Positions 1-12,818 of a DNA stretch of 64,000 nucleotides are shown here, piece by piece. The position numbers and the translations under genes are program-made. The notes under the pieces are model-generated. The model was not told the origin of the DNA and ran no database searches. It worked only from the letters and a program-made list of their open reading frames with translations. Each line of letters opens with the position of its first letter. Positions within the stretch are counted from its first letter, which is position 1. This stretch comes from Polyodon spathula. Its lineage: Eukaryota > Chordata > Actinopteri > Acipenseriformes > Polyodontidae. The DNA lies in assembly GCF_017654505.1 (NCBI RefSeq), contig NC_054537.1, forward strand, positions 1,141,383 through 1,205,382, given 5' to 3'.

Positions 1-3000
1 CAATAAAGCCCCTCCTATCTGTTTCAATCATGTGCAATTCCTGCAGACACTCCTGAAAACAAGCTTATTTCTGGCTATCTCAGTGGCGGTTTCCTGGTTA
101 AATTGACAAATAAGTGGTGTATACTACACAGCAATACTGTGTCCCAGGTCTATACAGTTTACTGGCAGTTTGCTACAGTACAAAGCTGTTTGAAACAACT
201 GGTATCCTATACTGTATGATTATATACCATTTATGTAAACCAGTCACTGTTACCGTTGGAAAGGGATAGGGTTTGCTTGTTAATTGTCTGCTCTGCTGAT
301 TATGGTGCACGTTGACAGGATGGTTATGAGTTAGATCTCATTACCCCAGTTACAGATTTTAGCTGGTGGGCTAATGTCAGATCATCTTGGTGCATTAGCC
401 AGGAGGGGTATCCATGACTTCTAGGGTATTTTAATCAGCCCTGGGTTCTCAACAGCAACAGAAGAATGACAGGAAGCAAACCAAAGACACAGAGGCAACA
501 CATCACTGAGGGAGAACTTCCCAGCAGAGTGATCTGCAGCAACCCTGTTTCAGGTGCTGTTTGAAAAGTGCACTGTGACTGATTCAAAATCGTTTAGCAA
601 ATTGCATGGGGGGGGGGTTGCACTTCATTATATGGCCAGTTTGTAGTTTAGCATCTTTTTTCCCTGCAGTTACATAATTGATTGATTGCTTTTTAGCTGT
701 CTCCTTCTAAACCATATAATAAAGGTTTTACATAAACATTACGCAACCTGCCTGACTGCTGTGCAACATGGGAAAAGCAGAAGGTTCATGGCTAATCAGG
801 GCAAGTCTGCAGTTCCTACATTACCTTGTGCACAAATACACAGTGTTACAGCAACTCTTTGATACTGTCTTAAAAAGCATCTCCATTTTCTTATTATGCA
901 TGACCTACAAACGCATCGGGCTCATTGTCAGACAGCATGTTGAACCCGACTGTCTCTGGCTGTAAATCATTAATCCTCAGCCGGTAATATATAAATAACT
1001 AGTAGCCTGTATCGTGGCAGACTTTGAGTCCATGTCAGTATGGGGCAGGCAAGGTCAATGAAGACGCCATCTAAGCTGAACCAAACTGGTTCAGACAGCC
1101 AGTGCACAGGCTCCACTGATCCATTATTTACTGGAGTTCATCTTGGGAGGGCTGAGGTACATTTGCTGTGGTGGCCACTCATATATCATCCAGTAAACAC
1201 AATCCATGAGAAAGTAGTGAGGAGGGCACAAGTACAGTGGAACGTCCTGTCAGAGGAAGGGGCGGTTCTAAAGTGAGAGGCTCCAGTTTTAAGCCATTAT
1301 CAGCTTGTTTCCAGAAAGCTACTTGGTTATTTATATCTTGAGCAACTTGCTGTCCTCTGAATGTGGTCAGAATGTTTCATTGATTTGTTGTTGTTGTTGT
1401 TTATAAATGTACAAAACGAATCCAATATCAGTATTCAAACTGCAGTTTACTGCCAAAATCAGACACCTCAGCCAGTGAAAACCACCTGTAGAAGACTACA
1501 GGTATGGGCCTGTGGCCAAGTGGTAATCAGTGGCAGGTGTAGAGCGGGTGTGGTGCTGGTGCAGTCATCCAAACAACAAAAGGACAACAAAGTACGGGTG
1601 AAGTGGACTGTTTTAATTTTGTTTTTATAATCCAATGGCCTGATGACCAGCCAGTAAATAATAAAGAGCTTGCAATGCACAACAGTGTGTATTGCACAGT
1701 GGAGAAAATGGGCTGCAGTCCTATAAATAATAAGCACACACAATCAGACACACACACACGATCACAAAGTCCACAGTGAGTGCTCTCAGTGCTTGTGGTG
1801 AAGTACAATACAATACGTGCTATAGTGGTGAACAATGTTTACAGTGACGGTAATGCAGTGCTGATCCGGTTTTGTGCTGGCCTTTGGTGACAGCTCTGGA
1901 TTCGTGTTTAACTGTCTAGTGCTATGACAAAACATTCCTGCAACAGAGTCTTGCTTCTTCCAGGCTGACTGGCTTCCCAACCCTGGAAATGAACAACAAC
2001 AACCAACGACCAGCCCGTCCAAAGACTTCCCCTTTCGCTACTTAGTGCCCTCACAGGTCGGGAGGGAGATTCACGACCAGAACTCTTTATGTTTCTGTCA
2101 CAGGGCTGCATTTAAAAAGCTGTGTTTATTCCAAAGCCTTGATGTTGCCATGGTGTTCTGCTCAGTTGAAAGCAGGTATACAAGTGTAAACTGTTCTTGA
2201 ATCAATAGGCAGTAATGGAGGATGCCCTAACAGGGCCAATAATGAAATACCCCTGAGAAAATATTGCACTTAACTGGCCAGCACATGATGAGTTTTTGTT
2301 TTCATTTTCATTTCCAAGATTAATTGGAGCTGCATTCTGCGAAAACAAGCAGTTCCACAGAGTCGCGTCTATTTGGAGTAAAACGAGAAACTGGGAAGTA
2401 GTCGAAACAGAAGACTCCAGTGCCAGAGTCTGGTGCTTTCCTCCTCTCTGCTGTCACACAACTCATAGAGTTCTCTCCTCCTATTGCTCAGTCTGTAGAT
2501 TTACGCACAGTGTTGTGGATTTACAGTAAACCTGCAGGTCTATTAGGCTGTGACCATGGAACTGTAGTCTCTATCAGGGCTTTATGAGACAATAAACTGA
2601 TCTTTTTTTTTACTTAGCTACTACATTTCAGGGACAGCCCTTCCTCGGGAAGTGAGTTTGTGTAAGGGATATTAACCGCCCACTTTTCACAGATTAAATA
2701 CCGGCAAAAGCTCAGTCCTGAGGAAGGCTTGTCCACTGGATAAAGAGCTGAGAATTAGCATTTTTTATATTTTATGTTCTGTTACAGTAACATATTCCAA
2801 CATGAACTCGTGTGTTTTTATCACTGTTTCACTACAATAAAAAATACAAATGTAAAACCTTTTTTGTTAATTATTTACAAGCCTCTCGATGAGCATTTTC
2901 ACAGCTTTCAGATCTTGTACTCAGCTTTCCTGTTGTCTGGAATGTGGTTTGAGCTGAAGTCCAGTCCAGCCAGGCTCCGAGAAACCCTGCTTGTTTCTAT

Positions 3001-3700
3001 TTCCTGTGTTCACCTCCACTTTGTCCCAGTGCAATCAGTGGGCTTGTTTGTTGTGTTTCCTATGAGTTGCAGCAGCCCCTTCTTGTTAGCTAACAGCACC
3101 TGTGAGCTGTGAGAAGTCAAAGCTTCCCAGCTACCTCTGATAAACACTGACTCCATAAAGGGAAGGTCTCCTTCAGATTGTACCTATCTTACCTGAAATC
3201 TTAGCAGCAGCACAGCCAGCAAACCAACAGCTCTGACCAGCATGCACCAGTTTATTCAACATTAAATATAGCAGACATGCCAACACATCTTACATGTGAG
3301 CTTAGTGATGCCTTGAATGAAAGACACAATAGACTTTCATCAATTTCATTTGTATTGCAAATGTATTGCATGAGTACTAGGGCATGTTAACATGTTTAAA
3401 GCTGTCAGATATTAATTCAATGAATTCAAATGCTAATTACAATATAAAAGGAGGCATTCCCTCGGGTGCCCTTGTTTATACAGTAACGGAGTACCAATCA
3501 ATATTAATCTTACAGTCTTATTAAATATACAAGTCGTTGTGATCAAGCTAACTAAAAGTACTCATGTTTTATCTGTGATTAATCGTCCCGCCTTTTTATT
3601 TGTTTGCTATCAAATCATTTCAATTTTACTTTGTTGTTTTCATTTTGCTCGTTTCCTTACAGAACTTTATTGTGACTAGTGGGGTCCATCCTGGGCAAGG
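1..3700. other. Intergenic DNA, no gene recognised
   Basis: Only short scattered reading frames (about 110 codons or less) occur on both strands. None resembles a known family or is flanked by convincing splice sites. The DNA is AT-rich and ordinary, with a G run near 608. A pyrimidine tract ending in TTACAG stands just before the tandem array (around 3650-3660) and could act as a splice acceptor, but nothing else supports an exon there. Confidence 0.6.
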
Positions 3701-5535
3701 CTGAAGCTCTGTTTAAACTCGATGAATACCCCAGTGTGCAACACCAGCAGCTCAAGACTGAAGCTCTGTTTAAACTCGATGAATACCCGAGTGTGCAACA
3801 CCAGCAGCTCAAGACTGAAGCTCTGTTTAAACTCGATGAATACCCCAGTGTGCAACAGCAGCAGCTCAAGACTGAAGCTCTGTTTAAACTCGATGAATAC
3901 CCCAGTGTGCAACAGCAGCAGCTCAAGACTGAAGCTCTGTTTAAACTCGATGAATACCCCAGTGTGCAACACCAGCAGCTCAAGACTGAAGCTCTGTTTA
4001 AACTCGATGAATACCCCAGTGTGCAACACCAGCAGCTCAAGACTGAAGCTCTGTTTAAACTAGACAAATACCCCAGTGTGCAACACCAGCAGCTCAAGAC
4101 TGAAGCTCTGTTTAAACTCGATGAATACCCCAGTGTGCAACACCAGCAGCTCAAGACTGAAGCTCTGTTTAAACTCGATGAATACCCCAGTGTGCAACAC
4201 CAGCAGCTCAAGACTGAAGCTCTGTTTAAACTCGATGAATACCCCAGTGTGCAACACCAGCAGCTCAAGACTGAAGCTCTGTTTAAACTCGATGAATACC
4301 CCAGTGTGCAACACCAGCAGCTCAAGACTGAAGCTCTGTTTAAACTCGATGAATACCCCAGTGTGCAACACCAGCAGCTCAAGACTGAAGCTCTGTTTAA
4401 ACTCGATGAATACCCCAGTGTGCAACACCAGCAGCTCAAGACTGAAGCTCTGTTTAAACTCGATGAATACCCCAGTGTGCAACACCAGCAGCTCAAGACT
4501 GAAGCTCTGTTTAAACTCGATGAATACCCCAGTGTGCAACACCAGCAGCTCAAGACTGAAGCTCTGTTTAAACTCGATAAATACCCCAGTGTGCAACACC
4601 AGCAGCTCAAGACTGAAGCTCTGTTTAAACTCGATGAATACCCCAGTGTGCAACACCAGCAGCTCAAGACTGAAGCTCTGTTTAAACTCGATGAATACAC
4701 CAGTGTGCAACACCAGCAGCTCAAGACTGAAGCTCTGTTTAAACTCGATGAATACCCCAGTGTGCAACACCAGCAGCTCAAGACTGAAGCTCTGTTTAAA
4801 CTCGATGAATACCCCAGTGTGCAACACCAGCAGCTCAAGACTGAAGCTCTGTTTAAACTCGATGAATACCCCAGTGTGCAACACCAGCAGCTCAAGACTG
4901 AAGCTCTGTTTAAACTCGATGAATACCCCAGTGTGCAACACCAGCAGCTCAAGACTGAAGCTCTGTTTAAACTTGAATACCCCAGTGTGCAACACCAGCA
5001 GCTCAAGACTGAAGCTCTGTTTAAACTCGATGAATACCCCAGTGTGCAACACCAGCAGCTCAAGACTGAAGCTCTGTTTAAACTCGATGAATACCCCAGT
5101 GTGCAACACCAGCAGCTCAAGACTGAAGCTCTGTTTAAACTTGAATACCCCAGTGTGCAACACCAGCAGCTCAAGACTGAAGCTGTTTAAACTGAATACC
5201 CCAGTGTGCAACACCAAGCTCAAGCCTGAAGCTCTGTTTAAACTTGAATACCCCAGTGTGCAACACCAGCAGCTCAAGACTGAAGCTCTGTTTAAACTTG
5301 AATACCCCAGTGTGCAACAGCAGCAGCTCAATGTCATGAATACCCCAGTGTGCAACACCAGCAGCTCAAGACTGAAGCTCTGTTTAAACTTGAATACCCC
5401 AGTGTGCAACAGCAGCAGCTGATGTTTTGAATACCCCAGTGTGCAACACCAGCAGTTAGGGCCTCGATGCAACACCAGCACTGAACGGTAAAAATATTGG
5501 CACCCTGAAGGTTGTGCAACAGCAGCAGCTCAGAT
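3701..5535. repeat. 57-bp minisatellite array (about 30 copies)
   Basis: A 57-bp unit beginning CTGAAGCTCTGTTTAAACTC repeats about 30 times, nearly identical until about 4970. It then decays through shorter units that lack a CGAT step, and breaks up after 5410. The unit is 19 codons and lacks stops in several frames, so frames of about 500 codons open on both strands: 3679-5190 on +, with unit core ALFKLDEYPSVQHQQLKTE, and 3657-5174 on -. This openness follows from a stop-free unit whose length is divisible by three. No flanking exon or known domain was found, so I treat it as a minisatellite rather than a gene. Confidence 0.93.
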
Positions 5536-6224
5536 ACGTGCATGTCATGCTGCCACTAGTTTCTGAGCATCACTGGCACCCCAGGTTAACAGTGGTAATT
5601 ACCTTCACTCAATGCTTAACTTAATTGCCACTGATCATTACTTAATTGTATAGGTGAGGGAAAGGCTGCTCTTGTTGTGAAATGAACACATGAATTAGTA
5701 GGCTGAGTATTTGCCCAGTCCTAATCGGTACTGCAGGTTCCCAAGCGTTGTGCCGCCAGGGCTGCTCAAGCGTGCCGTGAAACATCAGAGGCTGACAGTA
5801 TAGCACCAAGTCAGGGCTACTGATAAGTAAACAAGCTGTGTTCAGTTAATAAACTTTATTTAAGCATGTCTAATAAATGATTTTAAATATATTAAAACCT
5901 GTTCAAATGTCATAAAAAGTGACTTAATAAAATGTACCAAAAAAGTACTGTACCTTATTTCTGTTTCCAGCAAAGAACTCTAAACTCGTCAACACAACAA
6001 TGCGCCCGCAACCAGGACTAACCGTATTACACTTTGCGTGGTCACCCATGACAATTCAAGTCAACACATCGGGAGTGATGTTGACTGTCAAGGAAACACA
6101 ACAAAAAACACACACACACACACACACACAAAACTGTATTGTACTAAGATTTATACATATACTCTGTAACTATCAATACATTTCTGGAGACCATGAAGAA
6201 TCTACCTCTGCTTCAAATGCTGCT
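5536..6224. other. Spacer with short CA microsatellite
   Basis: Unique AT-rich sequence between the 57-bp array and the hAT relic. It holds a short (CA)n run at about 6108-6130. No gene was recognised; the part next to the relic may belong to the untranslated end of that transposon. Confidence 0.5.
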
Positions 6225-7745
6225 GAATTAACGAAAACTCAGCAGAAGAAACCAAAGCTGGTAAACAGGCAGTACAATGACAGCTACTTGTTATATGGAT
6301 TTTCATGGACTGGTGATGCCTCTTGCTCTCTGCCAGACTGCCTTATTTGAAGGGAGAAGCTGTTGAACAACGGAATGGTGCCAAGTTAAAGCGTCATTTC
6401 ATGAACAAACACCCGTCACTCACCGGCAAAAACATACATTACTTCAAGCACATGAAAGGACTTAACTTGAAGCAAAATCAACGAATTGTGGACTCTGACA
6501 GTCTTGGTTAAGGCGCAAGAAGTAAGTCACTTAGTTGCTGAACTCTTTGCGAAATCAAAGAAGCCACATACCATTGCCGAGACCCTAATTCTGCCAACAT
6601 GTAGAGAAATTGTGTTAGGAGCTGATGCAGCCAAAGAAACAGCCATGGTTCCTCTTACAGATAACACAAATCAGCCAGCGTATTGATGACATGTCAGCTG
6701 ATATTGAGCTGCTGCTTCATGAGAAATTACAAGCAAGAGGGAAGTTTGCCCTGCAGATTGACGGTTCTACAGATATTAGCAGACACTGCCAACTCCTAGC
6801 TAATGTCAGGTATGTTGGTGAAGATTCAATCAAGGATCATTTCTTCTTCTGTAAAGAAGTGCCAGATCACACAACTAGAGAGGAAATCTTTCACTGAGGT
6901 AAGTAATCTTTATTGAACAAATTATTATAGCATCTACACTGACAGAGCGGCTTCCATGATGGGTAAACTTCAAGGATTTGTGAGCAAAGTGAGAGAAGGG
7001 AACCCTGAAATCCTGCCAGCCACTGTGTCCTGCAACGCGACGCTCCTGTTGCTAAAACAATGACACCAGAGTTAAATGCAGCACTAGACCAAACTGTAAA
7101 AATCGTCAATTATATCAAATCACAACCTTTAAAGCCTCGTCTGCTTCTGTTTTATGTGAAGAGATGGATGCAGAGGACCAAAGCTTACTCCTGCACACTG
7201 AGGTGTGATGGTTGGCTCGCGGGAAGGTCCTATCTTGTGTATATGAGCTCCAGAATGAGCTTAAAGGAATTGCCCTACAAAGATTTGGCCTCCAATGATT
7301 CTTGGTGTGCCAAGCTGGCCTGTCTTGCGGATATATTGAGCCACCTCAATGAGCTGAATAAAGAAATGCAAGAAAGAAATAAGAACATCCTGACAGCCAC
7401 AGGCAAACTGGAAGGATTCAGTTCAAAACTAGCCCTCTAGCAGGAAAAAGTAGCCGAGTGGCTCAATCGAAATGTTCCTGTTAGGATCTGCAGACCCTGC
7501 TGGCAACAGTGTGTCTAATCTAATCTCTGCACATCTTAAAACACGGCAAGACAAATTCAAATGCTACTTTCCATCAATGAGTATGGAAGATTATGATTGG
7601 GTATGTGATCCTATTAATTAAACTTCTTTGGAATCTTCAAAGAAGTTGCAATTGAAGGCGCAAGAAGAATATACAGAGCTAAGGATGGATCGCACCTTAA
7701 AAATGAAGTTTGCAGTGATGCATCTGGACACATTTTGGTTGTGAA
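6225..7745 (+). pseudogene. Relic of hAT (Buster-type) transposase, ZBED5/FAM200/SCAND3-like
   Basis: Conceptual translation in shifting frames gives blocks in the order expected for Buster-type hAT transposases. These are a Y-N-D-S-Y-L..F-x-W-T-G-D segment (about 6270-6330), a C-rich BED-finger remnant followed by K-R-H-F and K-H-P-S-L (6388-6420), L-V-A-E-L-F-A-K (6530-6560), R-I-D-D-M-S (6680), the RNase H-like I-D-G-S-T-D (6757-6780), T-D-R-A-A-S-M-M-G (6940-6965), K-I-V-N-Y-I-K (7097) and H-L-N-E-L-N-K-E-M-Q (7340-7370). Domesticated vertebrate relatives are ZBED5, FAM200A/B and SCAND3. Several frameshifts and stops (for example at 6895 and 7438) show that it is dead. The 3' end is lost where a 34-bp tandem array begins. 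Terminal inverted repeats were not identified. This is family recognition by eye and quite secure at superfamily level. Confidence 0.85.
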
Positions 7746-8662
7746 TCCATATTATTAATCTTACTGTTTTACTAGCGAATCCTCATTATTAATCTCACTG
7801 TTTTACTAGCGAATCCTCGTTATTAATCTCACTGTTTTACTAGCGAATCCTCGTTATTAATCTCACTGTTTTACTAGCGAATCCTCGTTATTAATCTCAC
7901 TGTTTTACTAGCGAATCCTCGTTATTACTCTCACTGTTTTACCAGCGAATCCTCGTTATTACTCTCACTGTTTTACTAGCGAATCCTCGTTATTACTCTC
8001 ACTGTTTTACTAGCGAATCCTCATTATTACTCTCACTGTTTTACTAGCGAATCCTCGTTATTACTCTCACTGTTTTACTAGCGAATCCTCGTTATTAATC
8101 TCACTGTTTTACTAGCGAATCCTCGTTATTAATCTCACTGTTTTACTAGCGAATCCTCGTTATTACTCTCACTGTTTTACTAGCGAATCCTCTTTATTAC
8201 TCTCACTGTTTTACTAGCGAATCCTCGTTATTAATCTCACTGTTTTACTAGCGAATCCTCGTTATTAATCTCACTGTTTTACTAGCGAATCCTCGTTATT
8301 AATCTCACTGTTTTACTAGCGAATCCTCGTTATTAATCTCACTGTTTTACTAGCGAATCCTCGTTATTAATCTCACTGTTTTACTAGCGAATCCTCGTTA
8401 TTAATCTCACTGTTTTACTAGCGAATCCTCGTTATTAATCTCACTGTTTTACTAGCGAATCCTCGTTATTACTCTCACTGTTTTACTAGCGAATCCTCGT
8501 TATTAATCTCACTGTTTTACTAGCGAATCCTCGTTATTACTGTTTTCTCACTGTTTTACTAGCGAATCCTCGTTCTATTACTCTCACTGTTTTACTAGCG
8601 AATCCTCGTTATTAATCTCACTGTTTTACTAGCGAATCCTCGTTATTAATCTCACTGTTTTC
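7746..8662. repeat. 34-bp minisatellite array (about 26 copies)
   Basis: The unit contains TTTTACTAGCGAATCCTC and repeats every 34 bp, with TTAATCTC/TTACTCTC variants and a few indels near 8540-8580. It starts exactly where the hAT transposase relic breaks off. Confidence 0.95.
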
Positions 8663-9734
8663 AGTTCTAACTTGTTTTTTTATGAATATTGAACTTTTTT
8701 GCAGTTTTGATATTCTCTTCTTTTTTAAGTAATAACAAACAGTTCAAACTTTAAATGGTATCTTCTTTTGTTCAATAATATCAGCTTTTACACTGAGAAA
8801 TGCAAGGCTGTTATATAATGACCTTTTTTGTGGTCTGCTATTTATAATTTAAAATCTGAAACACTGGGCCATTGGTTTTCGAAATATTTTATATCTTACA
8901 TGCAGGATAAATTTGAAAATTGTATTTCCTAGGTATCTAGGCAAAACATTAGTTATTGCTTCGCCTAGTAGCCTGTGGCATTGAACGGCTTTCACTGTAA
9001 ATGGCTTAAACTGATAAGACATTATTTCAAGGGTGGCATGAATTGTTTTAAACATAGAGGCTTTTATTAGAGAGTCCAGTTGGAGAAAACAGGGTGGTGT
9101 GCCTCAAAGAAAAAGATCTATCAAGGTTTGCCGCAGCAGAGAAAGGCTGGAGCCACCCTGTAGAAGAAGCACTGGTGGGTAGCAGTTGCTTAAGAAGCAC
9201 CTATTGAAAGAACACATACTGATACACACTGTGATATACCCGCTTATCCTTCCTGATAACTGCGATCACGCCAGGGCAAAAGCTTGGCATGCTGAAAGCA
9301 TACTGAAAGCATACATGGCAAATCATATATAGGTAAAGGTAAAACATGGGGAAACATAGTAGGGTGGTAAATGCATTATCTAACTATGGGAAAATCATAG
9401 AAAACTGCAAAGTTACTATACAGGTTCAAGGTGGTAAACTGGTGCTAGCTACTTTCGACCGAGAAACCATTGTCTGTACATAGTTCATAACTGGCCAGAG
9501 TTATCTCTCATGCTGCTGTATTCAACTGTATTGCTTTTGGGATGAAACTTTATCTACCATGGCAACTGTTCTTTTCAAATGGGGCCCCATTGTTGTAGTG
9601 AGCTCCCTGTGTGAACCACCGCTTTGCTTAATTGAAGTGTTTGCACTTAAACTCCATGAATCTTCATTGCCATGGTTTATTTGAATCTGCATTATTATTT
9701 ATAAAATGTTTTTACAAGTGCATAACCCATTGGG

Positions 9735-9820
<86 letters not shown>

Positions 9821-10276
9821 AACATGTTTACTGACCTTACAATTTGTAATATTTATGTAAAAGAAAAATAAATGACAAAATTAGTTGAAAAATCAACCCA
9901 AAGGTGTGTTTTGAGAATAAGCAACAGCAGCATTGTGAATTAAACCATGTACAGCATATTAAACAGGATTCGTAAGTCTGTGTTTGTGCTGATATATAAG
10001 ATGCAGTATCACATGGGGACTGGTGTCTGCTCTAGAATCAGGACACTTCAGTCTCTTATAACACTAGCAGATACAGAGAGGCGTGCTAGTGTGTGTTGAG
10101 GGGGGTGAGTGTTAATGATCTGACACACCGCCTGTGAACAGCACTGCTAGACTGGAAGCAGAGTAGTCATGGAGATGGGTGTGAACGCAGCAGTCGATTG
10201 GGGAGGGTGGCAGTGCTGTGTGCTATTTTTAACCAAGTTTATTTGTGTTAACACTTTCCTCCTTGTATTCCAAACT
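8663..10276. other. Intergenic DNA with AT microsatellite
   Basis: No gene is seen. The stretch is AT-rich and includes a pure (AT)n run of about 80 bp at 9739-9818. Confidence 0.6.
9739..9818. repeat. (AT)n microsatellite
   Basis: Uninterrupted AT dinucleotides for about 80 bp, visible directly. Confidence 0.97.
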
Positions 10277-10676
10277 GAGATGACTAAAGTTAGGGAACAC
10301 AAAGCCACCATTTCAGGAATTGTGGTTTGAAAACTGGTTCCAGTTGATAGAGAGACCTAAGGCCTGAGAACATGGAGCCATTTTGTGGCTTGGGGCTTGG
10401 TTTCAGGAGACAATGTTTCAGGTCACTGGACGGCACACCAGGGGAGACTTGGGGTTTGATACAACAAAGTGGCCTCAAACTGGGTCTCCCGGTCTCCTGG
10501 AACCAGGTTTCAAGCCACTGTTCCTGAAAAAGTAGCTTTGTGTTCCCTCAGCACTAATTTGAGGCAGCTTTGCTGTAGAAAACCCTGTCTCCACTGGTGT
10601 GCCGCCCAGAGGCCTGAAACCTCGTCTTCTGAAAACAAGTTCCAAGCCACAAAGTGTCTTCGTGTTCCCTCAGCTT
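10277..10676. repeat. Imperfect long inverted repeat (about 180-bp arms)
   Basis: The left arm (from AGGGAACACAAAGCCACC at about 10296) reappears reverse-complemented in the right arm, for example GGAACCAGGTTTCAAGCCAC at 10498 and TTTGTGTTCCCTCAGC at about 10538. A further partial copy ends CGTGTTCCCTCAGC near 10675. Blocks such as CACTGGTGTGCCG and its complement also pair. The pieces form an imperfect hairpin around about 10480 and may be a foldback or MITE-type element. No coding content was recognised. Confidence 0.65.
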
Positions 10677-11155
10677 AACCCCTCCTTACTGAAGTAATAG
10701 CTGTTTACAGCACAGAGCTTTCTGAAGCTGACCTCATGTCTGTCCTAATTGTTTTCTGACACACAGCTCCTCTAATGTTGTCAGTGTGTTTGCTCCTGCT
10801 CTGTAGGGGTAAAATTGGAGTTGCGTACAATGGCAGTTAATGTTTATTTGTGGTTGTCCATACACATATGTTACCATGGTAACAGAGTGCTTCATTGCAA
10901 TAAATACAACCTTGTATTGTTCGTGTTCACATGTCTGTACGTCTAAGTATATATTCCCTACTTTATAACATTTTCCTAATGCTTTTCTACACAAATAACA
11001 ACCCGTTTATTCACTCTGGTGCAAACAAAATTGTAAAAAAAATACTAGAATAAAGACATGGAACCCACCCAGAAACTCAGAAAGAGTTTCACACCAGTAA
11101 GAGAAGACTTCAAATAAACACTTTTAAAAGAGCAGGAAATTGAACTGATACAACT

Positions 11156-11224
<69 letters not shown>

Positions 11225-11758
11225 CACTTGCTGACAAACCAACTTTGTCATGTTTGTGTTCAATGTTAGAAACAAGACATGGGAAAGAAAACAGATGTTT
11301 GTCTATTTTAAGAAACACAGAATATTCTGACTAACATATGGGTCAGAATATATGATCACACAATAATATGATGCCTCTTGCTGCTTCTGAGCAGGTAATG
11401 TACTCTAAGCTGCACCAGTGCATTACCTCCAAAAACCAGCTCCAGACTATTTTACTGTGTGATCGTATATTGTGATCCATATATTAATCTATTTATACAG
11501 AGCTGCTCTTAATTGGGTAGGTATTGGTAAAAGTATGATCACAAATACATGAAATACAAATACCCTTTTCCTCTGAAAAAGCACCTTTCTAATGATTCAT
11601 CACCTATTTTCTGCCCACTGTCGAAGAAGGATGTAAGCATGTTCTTTGAAATAGGACGAAGTGCTTAAACGATGGCGGATATTAACAAAGACGGACTTGG
11701 CAGAATGGTTAACGTCTCTGTAGGGAGAGAGGAATTCAAGCACACAGACAGTCAGCCA
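10677..11758. other. Intergenic DNA with ATT microsatellite
   Basis: No gene is visible. It holds a (TAA)n run at about 11157-11222 and otherwise ordinary AT-rich DNA. Confidence 0.6.
11157..11222. repeat. (TAA)n microsatellite
   Basis: Trinucleotide run of about 22 copies, visible directly. Confidence 0.97.
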
Positions 11759-11791
11759 GTTTCTCTCTCTCTCTCCCTCTCTCTCTCTCTA

Positions 11792-11833
<42 letters not shown>

Positions 11834-11866
11834 CCTCTCTCTCCCTCCTCTCTCTGTCTCTCTCTC

Positions 11867-11919
<53 letters not shown>

Positions 11920-11941
11920 CTCTGTCTCTCTCTCCTCTTTC

Positions 11942-12011
<70 letters not shown>

Positions 12012-12165
12012 CTCTCTTCTCCCCTCTCTCTCTCTCCTCTCTCCTCTCCTCTCTCCTCTCTTTCTCTCTCTCTCTCCTCTTTCCTCTCTCTCTCTCCTCT
12101 CTCTCTTCTCTCCTCTGCCCTCTCTCTCTCCCTCTCTCCTCTCTCTCTAAAAGGAAACTCTCCCC

Positions 12166-12253
<88 letters not shown>

Positions 12254-12319
12254 CTCTCTCCTCTCTCCTCTCTCTCTCTCTCCCCTCTCTCTCCTCTCTC
12301 TCTCTCTCTCTCTCCTCTT

Positions 12320-12399
<80 letters not shown>

Positions 12400-12437
12400 C
12401 CCTCTCCTCTCCTCTCTCTCTCCTCTCTCTCTCCAGT
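11759..12437. repeat. (CT)n polypyrimidine tract, about 680 bp
   Basis: Almost pure pyrimidine strand of CT dinucleotides with CCTCT, TTT and TGTC interruptions. It opens long low-complexity frames (Leu-Ser on +, Arg-Glu on -) that should not be read as proteins. Such tracts can form triplex (H-) DNA. Confidence 0.97.
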
Positions 12438-12754
12438 AAGGTGAAACAGAACATGTTATTCCCCCGTTAACAAGAGCAGCAGAAAAACAATGACAAAAAA
12501 TAAAGTAAAATAAAAAATAATAATTAAAAAAAAAAAAAAAAATCCACAAGACAAAAACCCCCTAAAACAAAACAAAACAAAACAAAACAACAAACTGACA
12601 GGCTCTGCTTAATCGCTGTCTGCGCGGCAAATAGAAAAACTTAATAATATGGCAGCGCATATTTGTGTCTGAACTTGAACTTGTGAACTGTCTCTAAATT
12701 TTAGCATACTCTTGTATCGTACAGATAGCATTGTTTTCTAACTAACGAAGATAG

Positions 12755-12818
<64 letters not shown>

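Noticed and set aside
3701..8662. Regular arrays considered as CRISPR
   Set aside because: Units are contiguous, without unique spacers, in vertebrate DNA; these are minisatellites.
11672..12549. Long open frames of 220-265 codons on both strands (Leu/Ser-rich on +, Arg/Glu-rich on -)
   Set aside because: They are translations of a (CT)n tract; low-complexity artefact with no flanking gene structure.
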